DNA of 64,000 bases from contig NZ_CP157005.1 of the NCBI RefSeq assembly GCF_039904985.1, positions 2,852,001 through 2,916,000 on the forward strand. Direction: 5' to 3'. The notes under the pieces are model-generated. The model was not told the DNA's origin. It worked only from the letters and a program-made list of their open reading frames with translations, and did no database searches. A program made the translations under genes and the position numbers. Positions 49,967-61,931 of this stretch are shown here, one piece after another (the stretch's first letter is position 1; each line of letters starts with the position of its first letter). The DNA is from Methylomonas sp. AM2-LC (GTDB taxonomy: Bacteria; Pseudomonadota; Gammaproteobacteria; Methylococcales; Methylomonadaceae).

Positions 49967-51785
49967 ACCGCTACTCAGTAGTGAAGTAACCGATTTAGGT
50001 TATGTGCCATACAGCAGTGTAAACAAATCTCAGATTACCTATAAGCCCGCGCAAATTGTCGATGAACTGACTGTTAACTTAGGATTCCAAAATTTCACCC
50101 TGCAACCGACCCATGACGACATTACAACACTATGGGTACCCGCACAAAACTTGCGCGCTCTGCTTCACTATTTAAAATTGCAGGCAGCATTACCCTATGC
50201 GCTGCTGTTCGACCTAACAGCCATTGATGAACGTCAGAGAAACTACCGAATTGGCCTACCTGCTAGTGATTTTACCGTTATCTATCATTTGTCGTCGTTT
50301 GCCCGTAACGTGGATATTCGCTTAAAGGTTGCCTTATTTGAGACTGATTTATCTGTGCAGACCATTAGCGATTTTTGGCCCGCAGCCAATTGGTATGAAC
50401 GTGAAATATGGGATATGTTCGGCATCGTGTTTGCAGGTCATCCGCATCTCCGCCGGATTATCATGCCACCAACCTGGCAAGGACATCCGCTACGTAAGGA
50501 TCATTTCGCCCGGGCAACTGAAATGGAACCTTTTTGCTTATCCGACGAGCAACAAGAAATCGAACAAGATGCTTTACGCTTTGTGCCGGAAGATTGGGGT
50601 ATGCGTCGTCACAGCGAAAACACCGATTTCATGTTTCTTAACCTCGGTCCCAACCATCCTAGCGTCCATGGCGCATTTCGCATAGCCTTGCAACTGGATG
50701 GCGAAGAGATCATCGATGCGCTGCCAGATATCGGTTATCACCATCGCGGCGCCGAAAAAATGGGCGAGCGGCAATCCTGGCACACCTATATCCCTTACAC
50801 AGATCGCGTCGATTATTTGGGCGGCTCGATGAATAATTTGCCTTATGTACTAGCCGTAGAAAAACTGGCCGGCATTGAAGTTCCGGCCCGGGCGCAGGCA
50901 ATCCGAGTCCTGATCTGCGAACTCTACCGTCTAGCCAGCCATCTGTTGTTTTATGGCACCTTCGCTCAGGACATAGGTCAGATGTCAGCGATTTTTTATA
51001 TGTTCATTGATCGCGAAAAGGTATTCGATATTCTGGAATCGATAACCGGGGCCCGCATGCACGCCAGCTTCTTTCGCATCGGCGGCGTAGCCATGGATTT
51101 GCCGCTGGGTTGGGAGAAACGCATCCGCGAATTCATTGCTTATTTACCCGCCCGTCTGGATCATTACCATAAACTTGTCATGCAAAACAGCACCATCAAG
51201 CGGCGTACGCAGGGCATCGGCGCATATACGACAGCAGAAGCTATTGATTGGAGCGTCACCGGTGCCGGGCTACGTGCCACCGGCTTTGCCTGGGATTATC
51301 GCAAAGCGCGGCCCTATTCCGGCTACGAAAATTACGAATTTGAAATACCCATTGGCAATAATGGCGACTGTTATGATCGTTGCGCGGTGCGGGTTGAGGA
51401 AATGCGCCAAAGTCTACGCATTCTTGAACAATGCCTGAACAATATGCCTGAAGGAGCGTATAAGGCAATGCATCCTTTGACCACGCCCCCGCCTAAAGCG
51501 CGCACGCTGCAGGATATAGAAACCCTAATTCAGCATTTTCTGAATGTCAGCTGGGGGCCAGTAATACCGGCCGGCGAAGCCAGCGTCACCATAGAGGCGA
51601 CTAAAGGTCTAAATGCCTATTATTTAACCAGCGACGGCGGCGTAATGTCTTACCGAACCCGCATTCGTACACCCTCTTTTCCGCATTTGCAAATGATTCC
51701 GCTCATGTGCCGAGGCATGATGATTCCGGATCTGATTGCAATCTTGGCCAGCATCGATTTTGTCATGGCCGACGTGGATCGCTGA
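49956..51785 (+). CDS. nuoCD: NADH:quinone oxidoreductase fused subunits C and D
   Basis: 609-residue fusion of NuoC (about 1-190, with [24 protein letters not shown]) and NuoD (about 215-609, [37 protein letters not shown]; the hydrogenase-like MTP-type end VMADVDR). NuoD forms the quinone-binding cavity with NuoB. Fusion of C and D is a gammaproteobacterial (E. coli-type) trait and helps place the organism. The gene is followed by nuoE one base after its stop. Confidence 0.96.
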   Translation: MNSKPLLSSEVTDLGYVPYSSVNKSQITYKPAQIVDELTVNLGFQNFTLQPTHDDITTLWVPAQNLRALLHYLKLQAALPYALLFDLTAIDERQRNYRIGLPASDFTVIYHLSSFARNVDIRLKVALFETDLSVQTISDFWPAANWYEREIWDMFGIVFAGHPHLRRIIMPPTWQGHPLRKDHFARATEMEPFCLSDEQQEIEQDALRFVPEDWGMRRHSENTDFMFLNLGPNHPSVHGAFRIALQLDGEEIIDALPDIGYHHRGAEKMGERQSWHTYIPYTDRVDYLGGSMNNLPYVLAVEKLAGIEVPARAQAIRVLICELYRLASHLLFYGTFAQDIGQMSAIFYMFIDREKVFDILESITGARMHASFFRIGGVAMDLPLGWEKRIREFIAYLPARLDHYHKLVMQNSTIKRRTQGIGAYTTAEAIDWSVTGAGLRATGFAWDYRKARPYSGYENYEFEIPIGNNGDCYDRCAVRVEEMRQSLRILEQCLNNMPEGAYKAMHPLTTPPPKARTLQDIETLIQHFLNVSWGPVIPAGEASVTIEATKGLNAYYLTSDGGVMSYRTRIRTPSFPHLQMIPLMCRGMMIPDLIAILASIDFVMADVDR

Positions 51786-51786
51786 T

Positions 51787-52278
51787 ATGCAGACTTACCC
51801 TGAAAAATTCAGCTTCGATGGACTAAGCCCGACAGAAATCCAAGAGATTATGACTGAGCTGACTCATTACGAAGACAAAACCGCCGTTTCCATTGAAGCC
51901 CTAAAAATCGTACAAAAACATCGTCGCTGGGTATGCGACGAAGCCCTGATCGCAGTCGCCGAATTGCTGGACATTTCGCCAGCTCAATTGGAAGGGGTGG
52001 CAACTTTCTATAACTTGATTTACCGCCAGCCAGTCGGCAAAACAGTCTTGCATATTTGCAATAGCGTGACCTGCTGGATGTTGGGTAGCGATCAGTTAAG
52101 CGAACGCTTATGCAAACATTTGCAGGTCGAATTGGGCGAAATGTCTGTAGACGGTGAATATACAATTTTACCGATTGTCTGCTTGGGCGCCTGCGACCAT
52201 GCACCTGTGGTCATGATTGAAAATGAAATACTTCTAGACATGACTGCAGACGCTATTAACAAGATTCTCGATAGGTAA
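51787..52278 (+). CDS. nuoE: NADH:quinone oxidoreductase subunit E
   Basis: 163-residue thioredoxin-like [2Fe-2S] (N1a) subunit of the NADH dehydrogenase module. Cluster ligands are visible in HICNSVTCWMLG and CLGACDHAP, with normal spacing. The start ATG 51787 follows the nuoCD TGA by one base. It pairs with NuoF in the FMN module. Confidence 0.94.
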   Translation: MQTYPEKFSFDGLSPTEIQEIMTELTHYEDKTAVSIEALKIVQKHRRWVCDEALIAVAELLDISPAQLEGVATFYNLIYRQPVGKTVLHICNSVTCWMLGSDQLSERLCKHLQVELGEMSVDGEYTILPIVCLGACDHAPVVMIENEILLDMTADAINKILDR

Positions 52279-52283
52279 GCACT

Positions 52284-53573
52284 ATGGAAAATATGCAGAC
52301 ACCGCTGACTAAAAACATACGATCGGACCGCACGGTTGCGACGCTGGCCGATTATGAAAGCACCGGCGGTTATCAAGGTATGCGTAAAGCCATCACCGAA
52401 TTACAGCCAAAACAGGTACAGCAATGGGTTAAGGATGCCGGACTGAGGGGTAGAGGTGGCGCCGGATTTAATGCCGGTCTGAAATGGAGTATGGTTCCGA
52501 TGGACGCAGATGCCGAACAGGTTCGCTATCTGGTTGCCAATGCCGATGAAATGGAACCGGGAACCTTTAAGGATAGATGGCTGCTGGAGAAGGATCCGCA
52601 TCAGTTAATTGAGGGTATGATCATTGCGGCTTATGCCATTCAAGCCAGGATTGGCTATATATTTCTGCGCGGAGAGTACCATCTTGCCGCCAATCGTCTC
52701 GAAACTGCTTTGCTGGAAGCCCGGTCTAAGGGGTATCTGGGCGAACATGTTTTAAATTCCGATTTTAGTCTGGAAATTTACTTGCATTACAGCGCCGGAC
52801 GATATATTTGCGGCGAGGAAACCGCGCTGCTCAATGCCTTGGAAGGAAAGCGAGCCACGCCACGCGCCAAACCGCCTTTTGCCGTCGTTAGTGGGCTATG
52901 GGGCAAGCCGACTGTGGTTAATAACGTGGAAACCCTCTGTAATGTACCGCATATTTTACATTATGGTGTTGAGTGGTATCAGAGTTTAGGACGTGGTGTC
53001 GACAAGGGTAGCAAAATTTTCGGCGTCAGCGGCCGCGTCAAGCAGCCCGGGCTGTGGGAACTGCCAATGGGAACACCCATTCGCGAAATAATTGAAGATC
53101 ATGCCGGCGGCATGCGTGATGGCTATAAACTGCGTGGCTTTTTGCCGGGCGGCGCATCGACCGACTTTTTATTGCCCGAACATCTGGATATCCTCATGGA
53201 TTACGAAGCTGTCGCTAAAGCCGGTAGCCGCATGGGTACCGGCGCGATCATCGTACTGGACGACAAAACCTGCCCGGTACAAATGGTGCTGAATCTGGAA
53301 CAGTTTTTTGCGCAGGAATCCTGTGGCTGGTGTACGCCTTGTCGGGATGGGCTACCCTGGACAGTGACGCTATTGAAAGACATCATCTGCGGTCTTGGCC
53401 GTCAGGAAGATCTGGATACTTTAACAGCTTTAACGCATCAATTGGGACCCGGAAATACCTTTTGCGCCTTGGCACCCGGAGCCATGGAGCCATTGCAGAG
53501 TGCGCTTAAATATTTTCGTGCGGATTTCGAACGCTACATCGTCAGCGAACCGACCTTACTGGAGTCTTTCTAA
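52284..53573 (+). CDS. nuoF: NADH:quinone oxidoreductase subunit F
   Basis: 429-residue FMN- and NADH-binding subunit where electrons enter complex I. Glycine-rich NADH site LRGRGGAGFNAGLKW, FMN-binding VANADEMEPGTFKDR, then AGRYICGEETALLNALEG, and the N3 [4Fe-4S] ligands in ESCGWCTPCRDG plus a distal cysteine in GNTFCALAPG. Full length. Overlaps nuoG by one base (TAATG). Confidence 0.96.
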   Translation: MENMQTPLTKNIRSDRTVATLADYESTGGYQGMRKAITELQPKQVQQWVKDAGLRGRGGAGFNAGLKWSMVPMDADAEQVRYLVANADEMEPGTFKDRWLLEKDPHQLIEGMIIAAYAIQARIGYIFLRGEYHLAANRLETALLEARSKGYLGEHVLNSDFSLEIYLHYSAGRYICGEETALLNALEGKRATPRAKPPFAVVSGLWGKPTVVNNVETLCNVPHILHYGVEWYQSLGRGVDKGSKIFGVSGRVKQPGLWELPMGTPIREIIEDHAGGMRDGYKLRGFLPGGASTDFLLPEHLDILMDYEAVAKAGSRMGTGAIIVLDDKTCPVQMVLNLEQFFAQESCGWCTPCRDGLPWTVTLLKDIICGLGRQEDLDTLTALTHQLGPGNTFCALAPGAMEPLQSALKYFRADFERYIVSEPTLLESF

Positions 53574-56278
53574 TGGCCCGCATTGAAATCGACACTCAAA
53601 GCTATGAGGTTAAACAGGGTGATAATCTGCTAGCCGCCTGTTTAGCGCTGGGTCTGGATCTCCCCTATTTTTGCTGGCACCCGGCTATGGGTTCAGCAGG
53701 TGCCTGCCGGCAATGCGCCATCATCCAATACAAAGATGCGGAAGATCAACACGGACGATTGGTCATGGCTTGTATGACTCCGGTTACGGACGGCTTGCGG
53801 ATTTCTGTGGCCGCTGAGCAAGCGCAGCAATTCCGTAGCGCCAATATCGAACTATTAATGACAAATCATCCCCACGATTGTCCTGTGTGTGAAGAGGGCG
53901 GCGAATGCCATCTACAGGACATGACGGTTATGACGGGCCACACTGTTCGGCGTTACCGAGGTAAAAAACGCACCCATCAGAACCAGAATCTGGGTCCATT
54001 TATCAATCACGAAATGAATCGTTGCATTGCCTGCTACCGCTGCGTCCGTTTCTATAACGATTATGCTGGCGGAGAGGATTTGCAGGTCTTCGGTATGCAT
54101 AATAACGTGTATTTCGGCCGCTTTGCGGACGGCGCTTTGGAAAACGAATTCAGCGGTAATCTGGTGGAAGTCTGTCCAACTGGTGTTTTCACTGACAAAA
54201 CCTTCAGTGATCATTACGCACGAAAGTGGGATTTGCAGACGGCTCCTTCGATTTGCGTGCATTGCAGCCTAGGCTGCAATATTTCGCCCGGTGAACGCTA
54301 TGGAACACTCAGGCGTGTAGTCAATCGCTATAACAGCGAAGTGAACGGTTATTTTCTGTGCGACCGGGGCAGGTTCGGTTACGGTTTTGTCAATAGTCCC
54401 GAGCGCATTCGGAGCCTGCACCTCAATAGTCAACAAGTTGTTACTGCTGAAATCGCACTGCAACATTTTCGTCAACTAGTGCAATCGGCCAAAGGCATCA
54501 TCGGCATCGGCTCGCCGCGAGCTAGTTTGGAAGCCAATTTTTCCTTGCGCTCATTGGTAGGTGCAGATAATTTTTTTCTGGGCTTGGACGATACGGAACA
54601 TTCCTTACTGAATGCCATTGCCGAAATAATGCTGCACGGAGGCATCCACTCCCCTGCCCTACACGAGACAGAGCGCGCCGACGCTGTCTTGATTTTAGGC
54701 GAAGATGTGACAAACAGCGCACCGAGGCTGGCGCTTTCGCTCCGGCAGGCTGTACGCAATGAAGCCTTTGCGATGGCAGAAAAGATGCATTTACACCGCT
54801 GGCAGGATGCCGCCATCCGCCAGTTACCGAAACAAATTAAAAGTCCCTTGTATATAGCTGCAGTCTGCGCCACCCGCCTGGATGATGTAGCCAGAGCGAC
54901 TTATCACGGCAGCCCGGAACACATCGCCCGACTTGGCTTCGCCATTGCGCATTATCTGGATAATGAAGCGCCTGCCCCAACCGATCTGAGCACTGCAGAA
55001 TGCGCTCTGGCTGCCAGCATTGCAGCCGAGCTAAAAAACGCGAAAAATCCATTGGTGGTATCGGGAATCAGTTGTTCTAGTCTGGCGGTTATCCAGGCAG
55101 CTTATCAGGTTGCCAAGGCATTGCCGGGACCGATTAAACAATTAACTTTTACCCTGCCGGAATGTAACAGTTTAGGATTAGCCCTCATGGGCGGCCAAAC
55201 TTTTCAACAGGCTTTAACAAAGTTTAGCGAAAATGTGGCCGATACTGTGGTGATTCTAGAGAACGATCTGTATAGACGCGCATCGAGTGCAGACGTGGAT
55301 TTAATGCTGGAGTCAGCCACACATATCATAGTGATCGACAGCCTGAAAAATCAAACGACTGAAAAAGCCGATTTGTTGCTGTCGGCTGCCGTATTTGCCG
55401 AATCCGAAGGCACTTTAGTCAATAATGAAGGCCGGGCGCAACGTTATTTTCCGGTCTACCCGGCCACGGCATCAACGCTGGCCAGTTGGCAATGGTTAAC
55501 GAACAGCATAGCGGATTGCCAATGGTCTCATTTCGATGCACTAACGACGGCCTGTGCAGCAAATTTTCCTACCCTTGCCGGTATAGCCCGATTGGCGATG
55601 GATAGCGAATACGTCGTCAATGCCAATAAAATCCCCAGGCAATCTCAGCGTTATAGTGGGCGAACCGCCATGCATGCCAACACCGATGTACGGGAAACCG
55701 CAAAGCCGCAAGATAACGAAACACCATTCGCATTTTCCATGGAAGGCGGACGGTTAACAATTCCACCGGCTTGGTTACCGATTATTTGGGCACCAAGGTG
55801 GAACTCTAATCAAGCCATTAACAAATTTCAGACAGAAATTAGCGGGCCTCTGCGCGGCGGAGAGCTGGGTATACGTTTGATCGAAGCCACAGGAGATTTG
55901 AGCTGGTTTACCGAGTTGCCATCAGCCGAACCTCCGCAACCTGGTATATGGCGCATCATGCAATTGCCGCATATTTTCGGCAGCGATGAGTTAAGTCGCT
56001 ATTCGTTGCCGATAGTCGAACGGCTACCGCTGTTTTGCGCTTTGTTGCATCCGCAGGATGCCGAAGCATTGGCAGTAGACAGCGGCGATCCCATTCGCAT
56101 CAGCGATCTTTTAGCCATTACCCATGTTACGCTTCCGGTACAAATCGAAAATACCCTCGCCCGCGGTCTGCTGGGCATAACGACAGGCCAATCAGATTCC
56201 CAGTTTATGAAAACAGGAGCCCTGGTGACAGTAACGAAAGTCTATCCGGCTCAGCAGGCTGATGCAGAGGTGTCTTGA
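53573..56278 (+). CDS. nuoG: NADH:quinone oxidoreductase subunit G
   Basis: 901-residue largest peripheral subunit, carrying the iron-sulfur chain. N-terminal ferredoxin domain with the 2Fe-2S ligands around [16 protein letters not shown], then a His/Cys [4Fe-4S] site ([16 protein letters not shown]), two further clusters ([18 protein letters not shown]), and a molybdopterin-oxidoreductase-like region with [10 protein letters not shown] for the extra N7 cluster found in E. coli-type NuoG. The C-terminal half is less conserved. Ends overlapping the nuoH start (TGATG). Confidence 0.95.
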   Translation: MARIEIDTQSYEVKQGDNLLAACLALGLDLPYFCWHPAMGSAGACRQCAIIQYKDAEDQHGRLVMACMTPVTDGLRISVAAEQAQQFRSANIELLMTNHPHDCPVCEEGGECHLQDMTVMTGHTVRRYRGKKRTHQNQNLGPFINHEMNRCIACYRCVRFYNDYAGGEDLQVFGMHNNVYFGRFADGALENEFSGNLVEVCPTGVFTDKTFSDHYARKWDLQTAPSICVHCSLGCNISPGERYGTLRRVVNRYNSEVNGYFLCDRGRFGYGFVNSPERIRSLHLNSQQVVTAEIALQHFRQLVQSAKGIIGIGSPRASLEANFSLRSLVGADNFFLGLDDTEHSLLNAIAEIMLHGGIHSPALHETERADAVLILGEDVTNSAPRLALSLRQAVRNEAFAMAEKMHLHRWQDAAIRQLPKQIKSPLYIAAVCATRLDDVARATYHGSPEHIARLGFAIAHYLDNEAPAPTDLSTAECALAASIAAELKNAKNPLVVSGISCSSLAVIQAAYQVAKALPGPIKQLTFTLPECNSLGLALMGGQTFQQALTKFSENVADTVVILENDLYRRASSADVDLMLESATHIIVIDSLKNQTTEKADLLLSAAVFAESEGTLVNNEGRAQRYFPVYPATASTLASWQWLTNSIADCQWSHFDALTTACAANFPTLAGIARLAMDSEYVVNANKIPRQSQRYSGRTAMHANTDVRETAKPQDNETPFAFSMEGGRLTIPPAWLPIIWAPRWNSNQAINKFQTEISGPLRGGELGIRLIEATGDLSWFTELPSAEPPQPGIWRIMQLPHIFGSDELSRYSLPIVERLPLFCALLHPQDAEALAVDSGDPIRISDLLAITHVTLPVQIENTLARGLLGITTGQSDSQFMKTGALVTVTKVYPAQQADAEVS

Positions 56279-57240
56279 TGAATACCGGTCTAGGTGGCAT
56301 AGCAAATATCTTCGGCATTTTAGTAGCGCTAATCCTACTGGCGGCTGTTTTGGTCTGGGTGGAACGCCGGCTTTTAGCAGTCTGGCAGGATAGACTGGGA
56401 CCCAATCGCCTCGGGCCATTCGGTTTAATGCAGGTAGCAGCGGATATGATCAAAATGTTCTTCAAGGAAGATTGGATACCGCCCTTTGCTGACAAAGCTG
56501 TGTTTGTACTGGCGCCTACCATCGTCTTCATCACCACGCTCATGGCGTTTGCCGTTATCCCGTTTGCACCGGGTGTCGGCATCATAGACTTAAATTTCGG
56601 ATTACTGTACTTCCTGGCTTTGTCTTCGCTTTCCGTCTACAGTATCGTGTTGGCTGGCTATGCATCCAATAACAAATATGCTTTGCTGGGCTGTCTGCGC
56701 GCCGCTGCGCAAACCGTCAGTTATGAAGTTTTTATGGGCATTTCCATCATGGGCGTGGTGATGCTGTCAGGTACGTTTAATCTACGTGAAATAGTCGAAG
56801 CCCAGCGAGACGGCTGGTTTATTTTTCCGCAGTTTTTTGGCTTTATGATCTTTTTGATAGCCGTGATTGCCGAAACCCGCCGCGCCCCACTTGATTTACC
56901 TGAAGCCGAACAAGAATTGGTGGGCGGATTTCATACCGAGTATTCCGGTATGAAATTCGGCATGTTCTTCGTCGGCGAATATATCGGCGTCACCCTGAGT
57001 TCGGCAATCATCGTTACCTTATTCTTTGGCGGCTGGCTGGGCCCCTGGTTACCACCGCTGCTCTGGTTTTTTCTGAAAACAATGATCGGTATTATGTTTT
57101 TCATCCTGTTGAGGGGCGCACTGCCTCGACCCCGCTATGATCAGCTGATGTCTTTCGGCTGGAAGTTGTTATTGCCGGCTGGACTATTGAATTTGCTGCT
57201 GACCGGCGCAGTCTTGCTTGCATTACACAGTTCGGAATAG
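56278..57240 (+). CDS. nuoH: NADH:quinone oxidoreductase subunit H
   Basis: 320-residue membrane subunit with eight helices that closes the quinone chamber. Diagnostic stretches: [35 protein letters not shown], and [28 protein letters not shown]. The start ATG 56278 shares a base with the nuoG stop. Membrane-arm assembly starts here. Confidence 0.96.
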   Translation: MNTGLGGIANIFGILVALILLAAVLVWVERRLLAVWQDRLGPNRLGPFGLMQVAADMIKMFFKEDWIPPFADKAVFVLAPTIVFITTLMAFAVIPFAPGVGIIDLNFGLLYFLALSSLSVYSIVLAGYASNNKYALLGCLRAAAQTVSYEVFMGISIMGVVMLSGTFNLREIVEAQRDGWFIFPQFFGFMIFLIAVIAETRRAPLDLPEAEQELVGGFHTEYSGMKFGMFFVGEYIGVTLSSAIIVTLFFGGWLGPWLPPLLWFFLKTMIGIMFFILLRGALPRPRYDQLMSFGWKLLLPAGLLNLLLTGAVLLALHSSE

Positions 57241-57249
57241 GAAAAAATC

Positions 57250-57765
57250 ATGCTTAGTCAACTGCGCTCATTATGGGAAGTTTTGAAGCATACTTTCGTG
57301 AAAGCGGACACCGTTGAGTACCCGGAACAAAAACCGGCACTTTCCCCCCGTTATCGCGGACGTATCATTTTGACCCGCGACCCGGATGGTGAGGAGCGCT
57401 GCGTAGCCTGTAATCTGTGTGCTGTGGTCTGCCCGGTTGATTGTATAGCCTTGCAAAAAACCGAGGATGAAAACGGGCGCTGGTATCCAGAGTTTTTCCG
57501 TATCAACTTTTCGCGCTGCATCATGTGCGGCTTTTGCGAAGAAGCTTGTCCGACCAACGCGATTCAACTAACACCCGATTTTGAGATGTGCGAATACGAT
57601 CGACAAAACATGGTTTACGAAAAACAGCATCTGTTAATCAATGGCCCCGGCAAGTATCACGATTATAACTTTTACCGGGTTGCCGGCATGTCTATTGGCG
57701 GTAAAGCCAAGGGCCAAGCTGAAAATGAAGCAGCGCCGATCGATGTAAAAACCTTATTACCCTAA
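57250..57765 (+). CDS. nuoI: NADH:quinone oxidoreductase subunit I
   Basis: 171-residue ferredoxin-like subunit with two [4Fe-4S] clusters (N6a, N6b). Ligands are in [15 protein letters not shown] and [15 protein letters not shown], both complete. It follows nuoH by 9 bp with GGAAAA upstream. A Lys/Glu/Ala-rich tail of about 25 residues ends it. Confidence 0.96.
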   Translation: MLSQLRSLWEVLKHTFVKADTVEYPEQKPALSPRYRGRIILTRDPDGEERCVACNLCAVVCPVDCIALQKTEDENGRWYPEFFRINFSRCIMCGFCEEACPTNAIQLTPDFEMCEYDRQNMVYEKQHLLINGPGKYHDYNFYRVAGMSIGGKAKGQAENEAAPIDVKTLLP

Positions 57766-57778
57766 GGAAGCACACAAC

Positions 57779-58297
57779 ATGATTTTGATTTTATTTTATA
57801 TGACGTCCGCCGTTGCCCTGTTCGCTACGGTAATGATGATCACCCGACTCAACACGGTGCATAGCTTACTGTACCTGATTCTGTCTTTACTGGCGGTTGG
57901 CGTTATTTTCTTTCTGTTAGGCGCGCATTTTGCCGCTGTGCTGGAAGTCATTATTTATGCTGGCGCTATTATGGTGCTGTTTATTTTCGTGATCATGTTG
58001 CTCAATCTAGGCCAAAAGACCCTTACTCAAGAACGCCTTTGGCTAGAGCCTGGTATTTGGATCGGGCCATCCTTGTTGGCGTTGATCCTGTTCGCCGAAA
58101 CCACTTTCATTATTGCTCAGGCCGACAGTGCTGAAACTGGCCAGATAATCAACGCCAAGCAAGTCGGAATGGCATTGTTCGGGCCTTATCTATTGGCGGT
58201 GGAGTTGGCCTCCCTATTGCTGCTTGCCGGACTGGTCGGTGCTTATCATTTCGGTAAACCCATCATCATGTCAGCGCGATCGAAGGTAAATTCATGA
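57779..58297 (+). CDS. nuoJ: NADH:quinone oxidoreductase subunit J
   Basis: 172-residue five-helix membrane subunit. Conserved [21 protein letters not shown] (helix 3, with the pi-bulge) is intact, as is [21 protein letters not shown]. Ribosome-binding site AAGGAAG. Overlaps nuoK by ATGA. Confidence 0.95.
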   Translation: MILILFYMTSAVALFATVMMITRLNTVHSLLYLILSLLAVGVIFFLLGAHFAAVLEVIIYAGAIMVLFIFVIMLLNLGQKTLTQERLWLEPGIWIGPSLLALILFAETTFIIAQADSAETGQIINAKQVGMALFGPYLLAVELASLLLLAGLVGAYHFGKPIIMSARSKVNS

Positions 58298-58602
58298 GCG
58301 CTATACCGATGGAACAAGGTCTATTGCTGGCTATCGCCTTATTCGTACTGGGATTAATCGGCGTGTTGGTTCGGCGTAATTTGATTATGATACTGATGTC
58401 TCTGGAAGTCATGTTCAATGCGGCAGGTTTGGCATTTATCGTCGCCGGCTCCCGCTGGGGGCAAGCTGATGGACAAATTATGTTTCTGCTGATACTCACG
58501 CTGGCCGCCGCTGAAGTGGGGGTTGGACTCGGCTTGGTTTTGCAGATTTATCACCGTTTCCATACGCTGGATGCGGACGTGATGAACGACATGAAAGGAT
58601 AG
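58294..58602 (+). CDS. nuoK: NADH:quinone oxidoreductase subunit K
   Basis: 102-residue three-helix membrane subunit linking the quinone end to the antiporter-like arm. Conserved glutamates in helix 2 ([14 protein letters not shown]) and helix 3 ([14 protein letters not shown]) are both present. Overlaps nuoJ by 4 bp. Confidence 0.96.
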   Translation: MSAIPMEQGLLLAIALFVLGLIGVLVRRNLIMILMSLEVMFNAAGLAFIVAGSRWGQADGQIMFLLILTLAAAEVGVGLGLVLQIYHRFHTLDADVMNDMKG

Positions 58603-60447
58603 GTGGTAACAGTGATCGAACTAATAGGGTTGATCCCGCTGACACCTTTTCTGGGTTTTTTAGTCTTGGCCTTTAGCGCCGGACAACTCTCCAAATCACT
58701 TGTTGCCTGGATAGGTGTCGGCAGTGTGGGCGTTTCGTGCCTCTTGGCAGCCCTGATCGGCGCAGAATTCCTGCAGGGAACCCAGCCGGCTTACCATCTG
58801 GTATTTGGATATTGGCTGTCAATCGCGGATCTATCGGCACCCTTTGGTTTCTATCTCGACGCCTTGTCGGTGACGATGCTGTTTGTGGTGACAGGCGTCG
58901 GGTTTTTAATACATCTGTATTCCGCAGAGTTTATGGCCGCCGAAATTGGCTATGCCCGTTTTTTCGCCTGTATGAATCTGTTTGTGGCCTCCATGCTGGT
59001 ATTGGTGTTAGCCGACAATTTGCTGTTGCTTTATCTAGGCTGGGAAGGCGTTGGGCTCGGCAGCTATCTGCTGATCGGCTTCTGGTATAGTGACGCAAAT
59101 AACGGCTATGCCGCCCGCAAAGCCTTTGTGATGACCCGTGCCGGCGATGCTGCACTTTTAGTTGGCTTATTGCTGCTGTTTACTCAGTTGCACACGGTTG
59201 ACATTCAGTCACTGATGGCACAGATTACTCAGCGATGGACGTCAGGCGGTGTAATGCCGGTCGCTGCTGCTGCCCTGCTGCTGGGCGGAGCAGTGGGCAA
59301 ATCCGCACAATTACCCTTGCAAACCTGGTTGCCCGACGCAATGGCGGGGCCTACGCCGGTCAGCGCACTAATTCATGCCGCCACAATGGTGACTGCTGGT
59401 GTCTACTTGATCGCCAGAACCCATGTTTTATTTGCACAAGCCCCCGTTGTGCAAAGCCTAGTCGCAGTGCTTGGAACTCTCACTTTGTTGCTGGCCGGCT
59501 GCTCTGCGCTCGCCCAAACCGATATCAAACGCATACTTGCTTACTCCACGATCAGTCAGCTAGGTTATATGTTTCTGGCTTTAGGGGTAGGTGCCTGGTC
59601 TGCGTCTATTTTTCATCTGTTAACGCATGCATTCTTCAAAGCGTTGTTGTTTCTTGCCGCAGGAGCTGTGATTGCCGCTTTACACCATGAGCACAATATT
59701 TTCAGGATGGGCGGGCTACGCAAAATCATGCCTCTCGCCTTCTGGAGCTTTTTAATTGGCAGCGCGGCTTTGAGTGGGCTGCCATTTACCGCAGGTTTCT
59801 ACAGCAAACATGAAATTCTGCAGGCGGCTTATGCAAGCTCCGCTTGGCTTTGGGCGTTTGGCTGCCTGGGGGCTATGATTACAGGCATTTACAGTTTCCG
59901 ACTGGTTTTTACGGTGTTTTTCGGGCGTGAATACACCAAGGGCGTCAAGCAACACGGCTGGCGAATGCGCATACCGTTAATCGTGCTTTGCGGCTTGGCG
60001 CTTGGCGGTGGCCTCCTGCAAATGTCACTGGATTCAGTATTCTCTACATTGGTCTATGAGAAAAACCCTCACAAATTCGACCTTGTTTCTATTATCACCG
60101 CTACAGCACCTTTTATCGGCCTACTGATCGCAATTCTGTTCTATCTTACCCGTACGATTTCTCCTGAACGTCTTTGCGGTTTCGGCTGGGCGAAGCAAGT
60201 GCAGAGTTTTTGGTTTAAAGGCTGGGGCATGGATGGGATGTATGACTACTTAGTAGTGCAGCCTTTTAAAACCCTCAGCACATGCAATCGCAATGATTTG
60301 GTGGATACTTTATATACTCGCTTTGCCTGGCTTTGTCGTCATGGCAGTCAACTGCTCAGCACCTCTCAAACCGGTCGCATGCGTTGGTATGCAACCTCGA
60401 TGGTGCTGGGAACAGTACTAATAATCACCCTAGGATGTTGGTTGTGA
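58603..60447 (+). CDS. nuoL: NADH:quinone oxidoreductase subunit L
   Basis: 614-residue antiporter-like subunit with 16 helices and the long lateral helix. Key elements: WEGVGLGSYLLIGFW (with the conserved Glu), AVGKSAQLPLQTWLPDAMAGPTPVSALIHAATMV (shown in part) with its Lys, and HLLTHAFFKALLFLAAG. The GTG at 58603 abuts the nuoK stop; a second in-frame GTG at 58612 has a better ribosome-binding spacing, so the start is ambiguous by three codons. Confidence 0.94.
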   Translation: MVTVIELIGLIPLTPFLGFLVLAFSAGQLSKSLVAWIGVGSVGVSCLLAALIGAEFLQGTQPAYHLVFGYWLSIADLSAPFGFYLDALSVTMLFVVTGVGFLIHLYSAEFMAAEIGYARFFACMNLFVASMLVLVLADNLLLLYLGWEGVGLGSYLLIGFWYSDANNGYAARKAFVMTRAGDAALLVGLLLLFTQLHTVDIQSLMAQITQRWTSGGVMPVAAAALLLGGAVGKSAQLPLQTWLPDAMAGPTPVSALIHAATMVTAGVYLIARTHVLFAQAPVVQSLVAVLGTLTLLLAGCSALAQTDIKRILAYSTISQLGYMFLALGVGAWSASIFHLLTHAFFKALLFLAAGAVIAALHHEHNIFRMGGLRKIMPLAFWSFLIGSAALSGLPFTAGFYSKHEILQAAYASSAWLWAFGCLGAMITGIYSFRLVFTVFFGREYTKGVKQHGWRMRIPLIVLCGLALGGGLLQMSLDSVFSTLVYEKNPHKFDLVSIITATAPFIGLLIAILFYLTRTISPERLCGFGWAKQVQSFWFKGWGMDGMYDYLVVQPFKTLSTCNRNDLVDTLYTRFAWLCRHGSQLLSTSQTGRMRWYATSMVLGTVLIITLGCWL

Positions 60448-61931
60448 TGTTACTGATGCTGATAGTCGTGTTGCTTACCGGCGCCTTTGCGGCTTGGTTT
60501 ACAGAGCGGTGGAGCGCGTTAGCGCCGCGCTGGGTAGCGATACTTACCCTCAGCATTGAGGTGCTACTGATGTTTGCGCTGTGGACGCAAGCTGAGTTGG
60601 CTACAGATCTTCCATTAGCTTGGTTTGCCGACCTGTATCTACCCTGGATTACGCGTTTCGGCATCGGTTTTCATCTGGCTATGGATGGTCTCAGTCTACT
60701 ACTGATCGCGTTGACGGTCTTACTCGGTTTTATGGCAGTCAGTAGTTCCTGGACAGAAATTAAACACAGACAAGGCTTTTATTTCTTTAATTTATTATTC
60801 TGTCTGGCTGGAACAGTAGGTGTGTTTCTGGCGGTCGATCTATTCCTGTTCTTTTTCAGCTGGGAACTGATGATTATCCCCATGTATTTTCTGATCAGTA
60901 TCTGGGGGCACGAAAACCGGACCTATGCGGCCATAAAATTTGTCATTTTTACCCAAGGGAGCAGTCTATTGTTGTTGCTGTCTATCGTCGCTTTTGCGTT
61001 GATTCAACATCATAACGGCGGAGTGCTTTCGTTCGATTATTTCGAATTACTCAATACCAAACTTGAACCGAATGTGGCATTTTGGTTGATGCTGGGGTTC
61101 TTTATACCGTTTTGCGTCAAACTGCCGGCTGTGCCTTTTCATACCTGGTTAGCGGACGCTCACACCCAGGCCCCGACCGGCGCTAGTGTTATTCTGGCGG
61201 GCATCATGCTTAAAACCGGCGCTTACGGGTTATTGCGTTTCGTTATCCCTTTATTTCCGGATGCAGCGAGTCAATTTGCCCCAATCGCCATGCTGCTCGG
61301 CACCATCAGCGTGCTGTATGGTGCGATACTGGCTTTTGCCCAAACAGATCTAAAACGGCTGATCGCTTATACCAGTATCAGCCATATGGGCTTTATCCTG
61401 CTGGGGATATTTTCCTGGAACTTATTTGCCTTGCAAGGCTCGGTCATCACCCTGCTGGCCCATGGCGTCAGCGCCGCAGCCTTATTTATGATAGCCGGCG
61501 CACTACAAGAACGCCTGCACACCCGAGAACTAAGCCTTATGGGTGGACTATGGGGACCACTACCCCGTCTGGCGGCCTTAGCCTTGTTCTTCTCGGTTGC
61601 CTCACTGGGTTTGCCGGGATTGGGCAACTTTATGGGGGAACTTCTGGTTTTATTGGGTGCATTCACCGTCAACCCGATACTGACTTGCGTGACGGTACTG
61701 GCCCTTATTCTAGCTCCGGTTTACGCACTTAATATGATCCAAAAAGTTTTTTACGGTCCACTGACACAAGAGTCCCCAGGGGCCGATTGTTCTCGGCGTG
61801 AATGGCTATCGCTTGGCATACTGGCAATTGCGACTATTTGCTTAGGTATAAGCGCGCAAACGGTATTGAACCTTTCGAGTTTTTCTCTAAAGCTGGAAAT
61901 GCAGCATTTTATTGAGACGGCGCAGAAATGA
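60447..61931 (+). CDS. nuoM: NADH:quinone oxidoreductase subunit M
   Basis: About 494 residues from ATG 60447, which overlaps the nuoL stop (TGATG) and has AGGATGTTGG upstream; a start at 60435 is possible. Antiporter-like subunit with the proton-path residues in FFSWELMIIPMYFLI (Glu) and LPAVPFHTWLADAHTQAPT (Lys before it), and HGVSAAALFMIAG. Overlaps nuoN by ATGA. Confidence 0.95.
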   Translation: MLLMLIVVLLTGAFAAWFTERWSALAPRWVAILTLSIEVLLMFALWTQAELATDLPLAWFADLYLPWITRFGIGFHLAMDGLSLLLIALTVLLGFMAVSSSWTEIKHRQGFYFFNLLFCLAGTVGVFLAVDLFLFFFSWELMIIPMYFLISIWGHENRTYAAIKFVIFTQGSSLLLLLSIVAFALIQHHNGGVLSFDYFELLNTKLEPNVAFWLMLGFFIPFCVKLPAVPFHTWLADAHTQAPTGASVILAGIMLKTGAYGLLRFVIPLFPDAASQFAPIAMLLGTISVLYGAILAFAQTDLKRLIAYTSISHMGFILLGIFSWNLFALQGSVITLLAHGVSAAALFMIAGALQERLHTRELSLMGGLWGPLPRLAALALFFSVASLGLPGLGNFMGELLVLLGAFTVNPILTCVTVLALILAPVYALNMIQKVFYGPLTQESPGADCSRREWLSLGILAIATICLGISAQTVLNLSSFSLKLEMQHFIETAQK